Part shown: in pieces, positions 1 to 8,141 of the stretch | How the letters are laid out: every line of letters begins with the position of its first letter | Numbering within the stretch: the stretch's first letter is position 1 | Source: CAVSVP01 sp963731125 | GTDB taxonomy: Bacteria > Pseudomonadota > Gammaproteobacteria > Competibacterales > Competibacteraceae | Direction: 5' to 3' | NCBI GenBank assembly: GCA_963731125.1 | Contig: CAVSVP010000001.1 | Span: forward strand, 6,198 to 70,197 | DNA: 64,000 nucleotides | Translations under genes and position numbers: made by a program | The notes under the pieces: generated by a model | Database searches by the model: none | Told to the model about the DNA's origin: nothing | Seen by the model: only the letters and a program-made list of their open reading frames with translations

Positions 1-288
1 CTCAACAATATCTCCGGCACCCTGATTGGATTCTGGTGCCCGTTTTTCACGAAGGGCCTCAACGTCCCGGGCTTTCACCTGCATTTCCTGTCTACGGACC
101 GGCGCCGCGGTGGCCATGTGCTGGATTTCACCCTGGAGCAGGCGACGGTCGGGTTGGATGAGACCAACGGCTGGGACGTGCAGCTACCGATGGTTCCCGC
201 CTATCTGGATGCGCACCTCGGCAGTGATCGCAGCGCCGAGCTGCATGCCGTCGAGCAGGGTGATGCCGGTGCGTCGGCGCCTCGATAG
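1..288 (+). CDS. budA: Alpha-acetolactate decarboxylase, C-terminal part (5' end outside window)
   Basis: The window opens inside a reading frame in phase 1 that ends with TAG at 286-288 (95 residues visible). The visible protein carries the C-terminal signature of acetolactate decarboxylase: a GTLIGFWCP stretch, then GLNVPGFHLHFLSTDR and GGHVLDF, which supply the His ligands of the active-site zinc in this family. The enzyme converts 2-acetolactate to acetoin in the butanediol/acetoin branch of pyruvate metabolism. The N-terminal half lies off the window, so its start and promoter cannot be seen. The next gene is convergent (minus strand), so this gene probably ends its transcription unit. 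The match rests on motif recognition and is strong for the family; whether the gene is functional is unknown. Confidence 0.85.
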   Translation, partial: LNNISGTLIGFWCPFFTKGLNVPGFHLHFLSTDRRRGGHVLDFTLEQATVGLDETNGWDVQLPMVPAYLDAHLGSDRSAELHAVEQGDAGASAPR

Positions 289-379
289 CGGACAGCGCCA
301 GCATTTTGAGCGCGCTCAGAACAGCGCTGGCAGCATCCCATCGCCACTTGCCTTTGAGCCGGATGCCAATTTCGACACG

Positions 380-1354
380 TTAACTTCGCGAACGCGTCTC
401 ACCCGGCGGCTCTTTCTCCGTCCCTTGTTGTCGGCCACCGTCAGAGTGAGCCAATGCAGCCGACATCATCTGGACAATCTCTCTCAACATCTCCTCCGAA
501 TTTTCCATACAATCGTGCCCGGCTCCTGGAATCTGCCTGACCCTGACGCTCGTCCGGCCGGCTTCCTGGACGATTTGCGCCAGGGCTTCGGCCTCCCATC
601 CCTCCACTAACTCGTCGTGTTCCCCACGCAGCATGAGCATCGGCACGTTCACTTTGCCGATGTGTCTGTGTGTCATCGCGTTATGCGCCTCAGGCCCTAT
701 CATGAACCACCAGGTTTTGTAGGTATAGATTTCGCTATGGATCGGCTCGCAGCTCGGTCCACTGGATTGATACGCGACGAAGACCTCATCGTTTGGAGCG
801 CGGTACGGATCAGCACCAAGGAGCGCTTTCGCCCGCTCATAGACTTCGGCGTATGTCGGGCTGCTTCCCCATTTTTCCCACCGTTTCCTGCGTGAGTCTG
901 AAAGCGAGAATGCTGTACCCTCGAGGATAAGACCTTTCACCAGTGGGTGCTGCCGGTTGGCCGCCCAGTGCACCACCATGCTGGCGCCAAGGCTGTAGCC
1001 GAGGAGAAAAATCTGTTGAAATCCCTCTCGGACAAGCAGTTCAATCGCAGCGTCGATGTCATTGATCGTGTCATCGAAGATACCCTGACCGGTGATCTGC
1101 CCGGCGCTGGCCAGACGGGTATTGATGGACAGCGAATTGAAGCCACGGGCGAGCAGCGCATGGGGCAACAGCCGCGGGGTACCCCGGGCGAGGAAGTGAC
1201 CGAGCAAGCCATGGACCTCTAACAAGACAGGAATGTGGAGAATGTCTTCTTTTCTTTCGTATGCGTTTGTTACCAGGAGCCCGGCGATAAGCAAGCCGTC
1301 GGTGGTCCTGAACCGCATCAGCCTTTGTTGTTCATGTATCGTTAGGGTGCTCAT
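380..1354 (-). CDS. Alpha/beta hydrolase (paralogue A, complete triad)
   Basis: 324-residue alpha/beta hydrolase-fold protein of serine aminopeptidase/lysophospholipase type. The oxyanion region HGLLGH is near residue 48, the nucleophile elbow GYSLGAS has Ser121, a candidate acid lies in GEHDEL and the catalytic His in GAGHDC. No signal peptide is evident. The C-terminal tail is polar and charged. The start lies 3 nt after the stop of the upstream paralogue, so the two form one minus-strand operon downstream of the MCO gene. The two proteins align over most of their length (shared RRKRWEKWGS/RRRWERFGS and YTYKTWW/YTLRTWR blocks), so they arose by tandem duplication. Substrate unknown; a cytoplasmic esterase or thioesterase is plausible. 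Confidence 0.8.
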   Translation of the reverse strand: MSTLTIHEQQRLMRFRTTDGLLIAGLLVTNAYERKEDILHIPVLLEVHGLLGHFLARGTPRLLPHALLARGFNSLSINTRLASAGQITGQGIFDDTINDIDAAIELLVREGFQQIFLLGYSLGASMVVHWAANRQHPLVKGLILEGTAFSLSDSRRKRWEKWGSSPTYAEVYERAKALLGADPYRAPNDEVFVAYQSSGPSCEPIHSEIYTYKTWWFMIGPEAHNAMTHRHIGKVNVPMLMLRGEHDELVEGWEAEALAQIVQEAGRTSVRVRQIPGAGHDCMENSEEMLREIVQMMSAALAHSDGGRQQGTEKEPPGETRSRS

Positions 1355-1357
1355 ACT

Positions 1358-2263
1358 CTATTCACAGATTCGCGTCAGCCATTTGATGATGCGTTGACCC
1401 AGTTCCTTGTGCTTCCCGTTGAACGTATGATTCGCGTCGAGCTGAATAGCCGTCACATCAGGATTGCCACTCTGGCTGGCAAGGCGGCAGAGGTCTTCAA
1501 ATTCGGACTGTTCGATCAGGTCGTCTTGTGAGCCATGAACGAGGAGAAGGGGAAGTCGAATCTGCCCAATGTGTCTATAGACCTCCGCCCCAGCGGCTTC
1601 GGGTCCTGCTAAGGCTCGCCACGTCCTGAGCGTGTAGATATCAGTATGTTCCGGACGAGCGGTATAACCGTGGGCCCTTTTGACCACCACGACCTCATCC
1701 CCAGTCGATCGATCTTCAGGTGGCGCCTCGAAAAGGCGCTGCGCCCTCCGGTGAACTTCGTCATAGCTGGGCTTGCTTCCGAAGCGTTCCCAGCGGCGCC
1801 GAATCGTCTGCGGCATGGAGTACGGTGTGGCGATGGCGATGATCCCCATGATATCGGCGTGCTTTGCAGGGTCGTTGGCTAAGGCACCGTACCGGACGGC
1901 CATACAGCTCCCAAGGCCGTGGCCGGCAACGATGATTTTCTTGAAACCGATCTGTCTCAGAAACTGGCACCCGGCATCGATTTGCTGAATCGCATCGTCG
2001 AAGATGCCGAAGCCAAAAAAAAGGCCCAGGTTGGCGAGCAGGGTATTCATCGTCAGCGAGGAGTAGCCCGACGCGGCCAAGAGCCCCGGCAGTAGGTGTT
2101 CGGTCTCGTCAAGCAAGTTGCCCAAAATCCCGTGTAAACGAAGAATGACAGGCGTTTGCTCGACATGCTCTCGATGGGTTACGAGATGATAAAAAAGCGC
2201 ATCGACCTTGTGGTGTTCAAACGGAAACGAGACGACAGTGCCTGAGCTATCTTCGACATCCAT
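1358..2263 (-). CDS. Alpha/beta hydrolase-fold protein lacking the nucleophile Ser (paralogue B)
   Basis: 301-residue paralogue of the next gene in the operon. The fold markers are present: HGILGN near residue 44, an acid candidate in GSQDDL and a C-terminal His in DANHTF. The nucleophile elbow, however, reads GHGLG, so residue 116 is Gly where paralogue A has Ser121; the codon is GGC on the coding strand. A canonical alpha/beta hydrolase would be inactive with this change, so the protein may be a pseudoenzyme, a binding partner of paralogue A, or use another residue. It starts 62 nt downstream of the MCO stop and ends 3 nt before the start of paralogue A, so all three are likely co-transcribed. 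Confidence 0.78.
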   Translation of the reverse strand: MDVEDSSGTVVSFPFEHHKVDALFYHLVTHREHVEQTPVILRLHGILGNLLDETEHLLPGLLAASGYSSLTMNTLLANLGLFFGFGIFDDAIQQIDAGCQFLRQIGFKKIIVAGHGLGSCMAVRYGALANDPAKHADIMGIIAIATPYSMPQTIRRRWERFGSKPSYDEVHRRAQRLFEAPPEDRSTGDEVVVVKRAHGYTARPEHTDIYTLRTWRALAGPEAAGAEVYRHIGQIRLPLLLVHGSQDDLIEQSEFEDLCRLASQSGNPDVTAIQLDANHTFNGKHKELGQRIIKWLTRICE

Positions 2264-2325
2264 TGCTTACCCTTCTTTTGACCCGAAAGCTCGAAAGCGC
2301 ATGGTTTCCCAACACGACCCGTCCG

Positions 2326-3772
2326 CTACTCCTGTACCACCTCAACTACCGCCATCATCCCATTGTCCTCGTGCGCCCCGATGTGACAATGGGCGACGAA
2401 CTTACCAACGATAATGGGATCCCTGAAATCGATGAGAACCTTCACCTCTCCGGGAACGCCATCCACCTGATAGGGTATGTTGACGGTATCCTGGTGGCCA
2501 TAAAACGGTTGCTCCTCGCCATTGATTTCGATCACCTGGAAGTCCGTTTGATGTATATGGAAGACATGCCACTCGCTCGAGACGTTCTTGATCGTCCACT
2601 CTTCAATATGCCCCACCGGGACGGTGAAGTCGACGCGATTGATGTTGAACTCTTGTCCATTGACGAAGAATGTGTTGCCGTCTGCGCTCTCCGAAAACAC
2701 GAAATCCCTGCGTTTTTTGGGCAGCACGGGAAGGGCATCCCGGAAATCCTCGACCGGCGGAAACTGGCGTTTTCGAGGGAGCAGGACCCTTTTTGCCGGT
2801 CGACCGGTGACCTGAAGCGTGGCAAGAGTGGCTTCCGGGTATTGGTCTCCGGCCGGTCCTGTGGTCATTGCCAGCGTACGCAGCATGTAGACACCTGCTT
2901 TGCCGCCCCGCACAAAGAACTCCACGCGGGCACTGGGCGGTAGTAGGATCTCGTCTTGCACTGTGAGACGGTTCTGTCTGTTCCCGTCACGCGCCAACTG
3001 ATACATCTTGTGCCCGTCCAGTTTCAGCTTGTAGTAGATATCGGTCCCGATATTCCCGACGCGCCAGAATTGAAGCTCATTTGGCCGGATGGTCATCAGC
3101 GGGTTGACCTCGCCGTTTACCATACGGGTGGTCCCGGCATTACTGTCGATCGGATACGGTATCTTTCCGTCGTCGGTGATTTGTATGTCCTTGAGAAGCA
3201 GGAAGCGCTCTTCGATACGGTCCAATTGGGGGAACGGATCGAGGATCCCGTCAACGACGAGACCTCCAGACATGCCGCTGAATATTTGGAATTCGGTGTT
3301 TCCCTTGGTTGGCGCAGTGGAATCGGGGGATTGCGGTATGTGCGCGTGGGGGTGATACCAGTAAAGTCCCTGCGGATGGTTGTTAGGGACGAAGATGCTG
3401 TAGTCGAAATAGTTATATTTATCGTCCGGCCTGATCTGCATGAAGATGTTGTCTTGACCGAGCGCGGGCGAGACATTCCAGCCGTGAGTGTGAAGATTCG
3501 TCGACTCGGTGAGCGGATCCTCTAGTTCATTCACGAGTCGCAGGTTGAGCGTATCACCGGGGAGAACCCGTAGTGTCGGCGGGATGTACATTCCATTATA
3601 GACCCGGGTGAGGACTTTGCGCCCGGCGACAGTCATCTCCTTTTTCTCTGCGACAAGCTCAGTGTCCAGCGATCCATGCTTGCTGAACTCCTCAGGCGGA
3701 TTGACAAAGCCGGGTTTGACGGGGCCTGGGTGGTGGTCAAATTCTGGTCGATCCGCCGTTGCAGGGCTACTA
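2326..3772 (-). pseudogene. Multicopper oxidase (laccase type), main part of an IS-interrupted gene
   Basis: This segment encodes nearly all of a three-domain multicopper oxidase. An internal ATG at 3636 opens 436 residues, and the frame stays open upstream to the IS boundary. Copper motifs are all present: HTHG, YHPHAH, WHVFHIH and HCHIGAHEDNGMM (type 1 and trinuclear centre ligands). Joining this segment to 5297-5382 with one TA gives an uninterrupted 510-residue protein with an N-terminal signal peptide, so the ancestral product was a periplasmic or exported laccase/bilirubin-oxidase-like enzyme. The insertion falls at codons 29/30, in the signal peptide, so export should be lost. Translation from internal ATG 3636 could at best give a truncated cytoplasmic protein. 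Two alpha/beta hydrolase genes follow in the same direction. Confidence 0.88.
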
Positions 3773-5189
3773 TAGGTCTTCGCAAATGAATTGATAGATT
3801 TAAAAAAAAATCGTGATAGAATAAAAGGTTCTTCAAAGCTGCCGGAATACTCATGCCCTCCATTAAGGGTAGACCCTTGGGTCCAGAAGCCAAAGAACTG
3901 CTGGTTTCGGTTAAAGAGTACTTTGATCGTAATAGATCAGACTTTGGCTGTCCAGAATCCAGCGCCCAAATGACCGCTGATGCGTTAGGTCTGGGGTTAG
4001 CCACGGTCAACCGGGTGATGGCGGCTTATCATAAACATCCAGCTAGTCTGAACGCCCCGCCCCAAAGCCGAGGGCACCCGGCCTACTCGATTGCAGCCTC
4101 TCACCAGGAAGCGGTCCGGAGCTACATTCGCCAAGCCAACCTTGAGGGTCGTCATATGACGCTGGAGAACATCAAATGGTTTCTGACCGAGCGCGCCCCC
4201 AAGGAGTCGTTTCATCTGTCTACGCTGGCCAGAACGCTAGATCGCTGGGGGTTTGAGTTTGGTAAAGGGACCCGTACCCAGCCTCTGAAAGAAAAGGATC
4301 ACGTGATTGTCGCTCGGCAGCGGTATCTGAGACGGATGCGGCGCAACCGGAGTGCGAAGTCGGCCCCCTTACTGCGCCCGGAAGTGTATGTGGATGAATC
4401 ATATATCAATAAGAATCATAGCAATGATTTTGTGTGGTATTCGACCGAAGACGGTCCCTGGATTCAAAAACCGACCGGCAAAGGAGAACGGCTGATTATG
4501 CTGAATGCGATGACCTCTCAGGGCTGGGTGCCGGGGGCTAAAGTGGTGTTTAAAAGTACCCGAAAAACGGGGGATTATCATGGACAAATGACCGCCGACC
4601 TGTTTCGTCAATGGTTCGTTGATCGGCTCCTTCCTCATCTCCCGGCCCACGCCCTGATCGTGATGGACAACGCGAGTTATCACAATGTGCTGAGTGCGCA
4701 TTCGGCGCCGACCCCCGCGTGTTCGAAAGAAAAAATCCGCACCTGGCTGGAGGCGAATCACATCCCTTGTCGAGACGATTGTCTGAAAGTGGAATTAGCC
4801 GAGATGTTGAATAAACTGGCTCCGCCGCCGACCTACGTGATTGACGAGCTCGCCGCCCAGCAGGGTCATGAAGTGGTCAGAACTCCGCCTTATCACCCGG
4901 AACTACAACCCATAGAGACGTGTTGGGGGGTGCTCAAAAATGAAGTGGCCCGGCACTGTGATTTCACCCTGGATAATTTGATGCTTCAATTAGAACAGGC
5001 GTTTGCCAAAGTGACGGCCAACACGTGCCAACATATCATTAAGAAAGTCCGATCTATTGAGGAAAGATTTTGGAGAGAAGATGCCCTGATGGATCAGGGT
5101 TTGTGAGGCTGGTTTTGTTGATAAAAAAGCCAGCTTTGTAGTATATCATAAAAAAAATCCAAAACTATCAATTCATATGCGAAGATCTA
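3773..5189. mobile_element. IS630-family insertion sequence, 1417 bp, TA target
   Basis: The element is bounded by TA dinucleotides at 3771-3772 and 5190-5191. Its ends are inverted: ATGAATTGATAG at 3786-3797 is matched by CTATCAATTCAT at 5165-5176, each exactly 13 nt from its end, and the outer sequence (TAGGTCTTCGCA versus TAGATCTTCGCA) is also near-identical. Duplication of a TA target is the hallmark of the IS630/Tc1/mariner superfamily. The element sits inside the signal-peptide region of the MCO gene. It appears intact, with one full-length transposase ORF. Confidence 0.9.
3853..5106 (+). CDS. IS630-family transposase
   Basis: 417-residue transposase occupying most of the IS. The N-terminal part (about residues 30-150) is a helix-turn-helix DNA-binding region. 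The catalytic domain carries the DDE triad expected for IS630: Asp in VYVDESYI, Asp in IVMDNASYHN, and Glu in the C-terminal motif QPIETCWG preceded by PPYHPEL. The frame is uninterrupted, so the element may still be mobile. It runs opposite to the MCO gene it interrupts. Family assignment is from the DDE motifs and the TA target. Confidence 0.92.
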   Translation: MPSIKGRPLGPEAKELLVSVKEYFDRNRSDFGCPESSAQMTADALGLGLATVNRVMAAYHKHPASLNAPPQSRGHPAYSIAASHQEAVRSYIRQANLEGRHMTLENIKWFLTERAPKESFHLSTLARTLDRWGFEFGKGTRTQPLKEKDHVIVARQRYLRRMRRNRSAKSAPLLRPEVYVDESYINKNHSNDFVWYSTEDGPWIQKPTGKGERLIMLNAMTSQGWVPGAKVVFKSTRKTGDYHGQMTADLFRQWFVDRLLPHLPAHALIVMDNASYHNVLSAHSAPTPACSKEKIRTWLEANHIPCRDDCLKVELAEMLNKLAPPPTYVIDELAAQQGHEVVRTPPYHPELQPIETCWGVLKNEVARHCDFTLDNLMLQLEQAFAKVTANTCQHIIKKVRSIEERFWREDALMDQGL

Positions 5190-5296
5190 TAGTGCAGCGT
5201 CACAGCTTAATTTTAGGGTAGATACCTTTCAAAATGACCAATATGCTGAGCTTCCATGGATCGACAACCCTAATTTTTAGTCATGACGCTGCACTA
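5190..5296. mobile_element. MITE-like element with TA-flanked terminal inverted repeats
   Basis: A roughly 107 bp non-coding segment begins with TAGTGCAGCGTCA and ends with the inverse TGACGCTGCACTA; a second complementary pair (TTTTAGGGT near 5212 and AACCCTAAT near 5267) lies inside. It is too short to encode a transposase and is bounded by TA on both sides, which fits a miniature inverted-repeat element mobilised by an IS630/Tc1-type transposase. Its terminal repeats differ from those of the adjacent IS, so it is probably not derived from that copy. It shares the TA at 5190-5191 with the IS, which means the IS inserted exactly at its edge, or the reverse. Confidence 0.72.
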
Positions 5297-5382
5297 GATG
5301 CCAGCATAATCCAAAATGCCCACAGGCAAATTGACTGGATCCGAACAGGAGAACAGCGAAATTCGTGGCTGCCAATTTTCAT
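5297..5382 (-). pseudogene. Multicopper oxidase, 5' fragment (start codon and signal peptide)
   Basis: This is the separated 5' end of the MCO gene. ATG at 5382 is preceded on the coding strand by a strong GAGGAG ribosome-binding site. It encodes a basic N-terminus, then a hydrophobic core (ICLWAFWIMLA) and the first Ser of a SSSPATA cleavage region that continues in frame at 3772. The exact frame match after removing 3773-5296 shows a recent and precise insertion. Confidence 0.82.
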
Positions 5383-5397
5383 GGCTCCTCCTCTAGG

Positions 5398-5411
5398 TCA
5401 CTCGTGAGTGA
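5398..5411. promoter_or_regulatory. Perfect 14-bp palindrome upstream of the MCO start
   Basis: TCACTCGTGAGTGA lies 16-29 nt upstream of the MCO ATG, next to its ribosome-binding site. It could be a regulator-binding site (repressor position) or a small mRNA hairpin. The binding protein cannot be named from the sequence. Confidence 0.35.
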
Positions 5412-5510
5412 CATGGCATTGAACTGCGGCCCACACGTGGAAACGCATGGGTTCTTCTCACCGTTTCCTTAGCGAGTGGTTAGTTCGACTGTTTTAGATT
5501 AGCCTCTTGT

Positions 5511-5663
5511 TTATGCCCAGCCTGCACGAGGGACGTTCTGCCCACGAAATCGTGCAACGTGCAGACGTCGGGGGTTGTTCTGTGCGTGCGCCGACGTTGG
5601 GGCCAAGCCTAAGGCCAACGCGGTGGCAAGCAGCAGGGCGAATCCAGCGGTGAAGCGCTTCAT
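5511..5663 (-). CDS. Small secreted peptide (50 aa), unknown function
   Basis: ATG at 5663 is preceded by GAGGAG on the coding strand. The peptide starts MKRFTAGFALLLATALALG, a clear signal peptide, with probable cleavage after SAHA. Only about 23 residues remain (rich in Arg, Asn and Pro), so the mature product would be tiny, or the gene is a truncated remnant. It lies upstream of the interrupted MCO in the same direction (about 130 nt apart) and could be a co-regulated periplasmic peptide. A longer start at 5708 is possible but has no better ribosome-binding site. No family recognised. Confidence 0.5.
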   Translation of the reverse strand: MKRFTAGFALLLATALALGLAPTSAHAQNNPRRLHVARFRGQNVPRAGWA

Positions 5664-5832
5664 CTCTGACTCCTCAACGTTATTATAGATCCAGAAATTG
5701 ATATTCAAACAATCTAGACAGTCAGCTTTTTTTCAACACTGAACGCATACGGTTTTGCCCTCGGTAAGGAAACGCTTTTAGTGTCTATACTTTATAAAAA
5801 ATTTCTCACCCCCAAACGGAGGAGTACACGGC

Positions 5833-6987
5833 ATGGCCGAGCAACCAAAATTTTCTGAATTTGCATCTCCGGCGGGACTACTGGATGCCCAGCAGCAATA
5901 CTGGGATGCCTGGATGTCCCTGCTGCATCAATCCATGAACCAGGCCGGCGAGGCTGCCGGGCGCACCACTCCGGCCACCTGGTCCGACGCCTTTAAGCAT
6001 TGGTGGGAAACAGTCGCACCCACTTATGCCAAGGCCGATTCCAATATGTTGGATAAGTTGATCCCCCAGGGACAGACCTTTTTAGTCTTTGGAGAACAGA
6101 TCACCAAGATTCTGCAAACCATGCAGGATGGCCTCAAAGGCGAGGATGATTGGCAAAAGATCCTAGGCCAGAGTTTCGATAGCCTGCGGGAGACCTTCTT
6201 CCAGCCTTTTCAGGGCCAGGATGAAGCCCGCCCGGGTCTTGCTGCTTTTTGGGGTCTACCCCTGGACACTTGGCAGCGGGTGTCATCGTCTTTGTCCATC
6301 TTTCCCGGCGATATCCTGCAGGCCATGCGCGAAAAGAGCTATCAGCCGACGGACCTCACCGGAAAACTGGAAAAGGCCTTGGAGATGCCCGCCCTAGGCT
6401 ATCACCGGGAGTCGCAAGAACAGCTTCAGCAGGGCGGTCGCCTCTGGCTTTCGTACCAGAAGGCCTATTGGAAGTACGCCCAACTCCTCCAGCGCTCCGC
6501 CCAACGGTCCCTGGATCTTCTTCAGGAAAAGCTGGTCAAGATGGCGCAGGAGGGACAGGCGGTGGATTCCCTGCGAACTTTATTCAAACTCTGGGTGGAT
6601 TGCAGCGAAGAGGCTTATGGAGAGGTAATGCGCAGTCCCGAATACGGCCAGACTTACGGGCAAATGATCAACGCTTTGATGCGCTTTAAGCAGCACGGCC
6701 AGATGATGGTGAATGAAACCCTAAGCGCCCTTAAAATCCCCAACCGCATGGAACTGGATACCGCTCACGCCCGTCTGCAGGAGACCCGTCGCGCCCTTTG
6801 CCATCTAGAGGAGAAGGCCGGTTTTGCCGACGCCGAAGCGATAGGACGGCTGTTTAATCGCCTTCAGGAAGAGATCAGCACCTTGCGGGAAGAGGTGCAG
6901 ACCCTAAAAAGCGCCAAGGAAACTACCACTCGTAAGCGCCGCACCGCGACTTCGAAGAAGATCACCACCAAGACCCAGGGAGAATAG
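5833..6987 (+). CDS. phaE: Class III poly(3-hydroxyalkanoate) synthase subunit PhaE
   Basis: 384 residues, largely helical, with the N-terminal PhaE-type region (QQQYWDAWMSLLHQSMNQ) and a C-terminal coiled coil (about residues 320-365) ending in a Lys/Thr/Arg-rich tail. PhaE is the non-catalytic partner that forms the active heterocomplex with PhaC on polyhydroxyalkanoate granules. ATG at 5833 follows a strong GGAGGAG ribosome-binding site. The stop codon abuts the phaC start with no gap, so expression is translationally coupled. Class III synthases are typical of Chromatiales-type gammaproteobacteria and cyanobacteria. Confidence 0.9.
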   Translation: MAEQPKFSEFASPAGLLDAQQQYWDAWMSLLHQSMNQAGEAAGRTTPATWSDAFKHWWETVAPTYAKADSNMLDKLIPQGQTFLVFGEQITKILQTMQDGLKGEDDWQKILGQSFDSLRETFFQPFQGQDEARPGLAAFWGLPLDTWQRVSSSLSIFPGDILQAMREKSYQPTDLTGKLEKALEMPALGYHRESQEQLQQGGRLWLSYQKAYWKYAQLLQRSAQRSLDLLQEKLVKMAQEGQAVDSLRTLFKLWVDCSEEAYGEVMRSPEYGQTYGQMINALMRFKQHGQMMVNETLSALKIPNRMELDTAHARLQETRRALCHLEEKAGFADAEAIGRLFNRLQEEISTLREEVQTLKSAKETTTRKRRTATSKKITTKTQGE

Positions 6988-8055
6988 ATGATGCCGCCCA
7001 TTAACATTAAACCCGACCAAGCTGTTCAGGAACTCATGGAGTTCACTAAGAAATTGTCCAAGGGAGTAAACACCCTAGGCAAGATCGGCGAGGTCGACGT
7101 GGGAACTTCCCCTAGGGTTCCCGTCTATCGGGAGGATAGAGTGGTCGTGTACCACTATCTTCCCAAGGTGGGGAATCCCCACCCGATACCGCTTTTGATT
7201 GTTTATGCCCTGGTCAACCGACCCTATATGATGGACCTGGAGGAGGGCCGTTCTTTGATTCAGGGTCTTCTAGAGGCCGGGATCGATGTTTATTTGGTCG
7301 ACTGGGGCTATGCCAATGACGCCGATCGTTATGTGACCCTGGAAGACTATGTGAGCGGCTATATCCGCCACTGCGTGGACTATGTGCGCAGCAAACATAA
7401 CCTTGCACAGATCAATCTCCTGGGCGTGTGTCAGGGCGGGACATTGAGCCTATGCTTTAGTGCGCTGTATCCGGAAAGGGTCAAAAACCTGATTCCCATG
7501 GTCACCCCAGTAGACTTTCATACTCCAGATAACCAGTTGACCCATTTAGTAAAAAACCTCGATGTGGACCTCTTGGTGCATACCCTGGGCAACGTGCCGG
7601 GAGAGATGCTGAACTTTCTTTTCCTCTCCCTAAATCCCTTTCGGCTTACCGGCCAAAAATACGTGGATCTAGTGGACATCTTGGAGGACGAGGCAGCCTT
7701 GAAGAACTTCCTGCGTATGGAAAAATGGATCTTTGACAGCCCTGATCAGGCCGGCGAGGCCTTTCGCCAGTTTATCAAGCAGTTCTTTCAGGACAACAAG
7801 CTGATCAAGGGCGAGGCCATGATTGGAGAACGAAGGGTAAGCCTTAAGGATATCACCATGCCGGTATTAAACGTCTATGCCAACAAGGACCATCTGGTAC
7901 CGCCGTTATCATCCCAGGCCCTGAAAAATCAGGTGGGTAGCTCGGATTATTCTGAGTTGTCCTTTAAGGGCGGTCATATCGGCATCTACGTCAGTGGACG
8001 CTCCCAGCGGGAGGTGCCGCCGACCATTGCCAATTGGCTAAATGAGCGGGGTTGA
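6988..8055 (+). CDS. phaC: Class III poly(3-hydroxyalkanoate) synthase catalytic subunit PhaC
   Basis: 355 residues, the usual length for class III PhaC. The lipase-like box is GVCQGG with catalytic Cys148. The general-base pair is supplied by Asp in YANKDHLVPP and His in FKGGHIGIYVSG. It polymerises 3-hydroxyacyl-CoA to PHA carbon-storage granules together with PhaE. Two consecutive ATGs occur at the start; the first directly follows the phaE stop. No phaA, phaB or phasin gene follows, so the precursor genes must lie elsewhere. Confidence 0.95.
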   Translation: MMPPINIKPDQAVQELMEFTKKLSKGVNTLGKIGEVDVGTSPRVPVYREDRVVVYHYLPKVGNPHPIPLLIVYALVNRPYMMDLEEGRSLIQGLLEAGIDVYLVDWGYANDADRYVTLEDYVSGYIRHCVDYVRSKHNLAQINLLGVCQGGTLSLCFSALYPERVKNLIPMVTPVDFHTPDNQLTHLVKNLDVDLLVHTLGNVPGEMLNFLFLSLNPFRLTGQKYVDLVDILEDEAALKNFLRMEKWIFDSPDQAGEAFRQFIKQFFQDNKLIKGEAMIGERRVSLKDITMPVLNVYANKDHLVPPLSSQALKNQVGSSDYSELSFKGGHIGIYVSGRSQREVPPTIANWLNERG

Positions 8056-8141
8056 AGCCTTAGGAAAGCAACCGCTTCCAAAGCCGCTTTCCGTCAGAGC
8101 CAAAAGATTCGCAAAACTGCGGGCGTGTCACCACGGATTGC

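Noticed and set aside
26..610. 194-residue plus-strand ORF at the window start
   Set aside because: It overlaps the acetolactate decarboxylase frame and the antisense hydrolase gene; Arg/Ser/Cys-rich shadow sequence.
8073..8102. GGAAAGC...GCTTTCC hairpin after phaC as a terminator
   Set aside because: The stem is only 7 bp with a long loop and no T-run follows; too weak to call.
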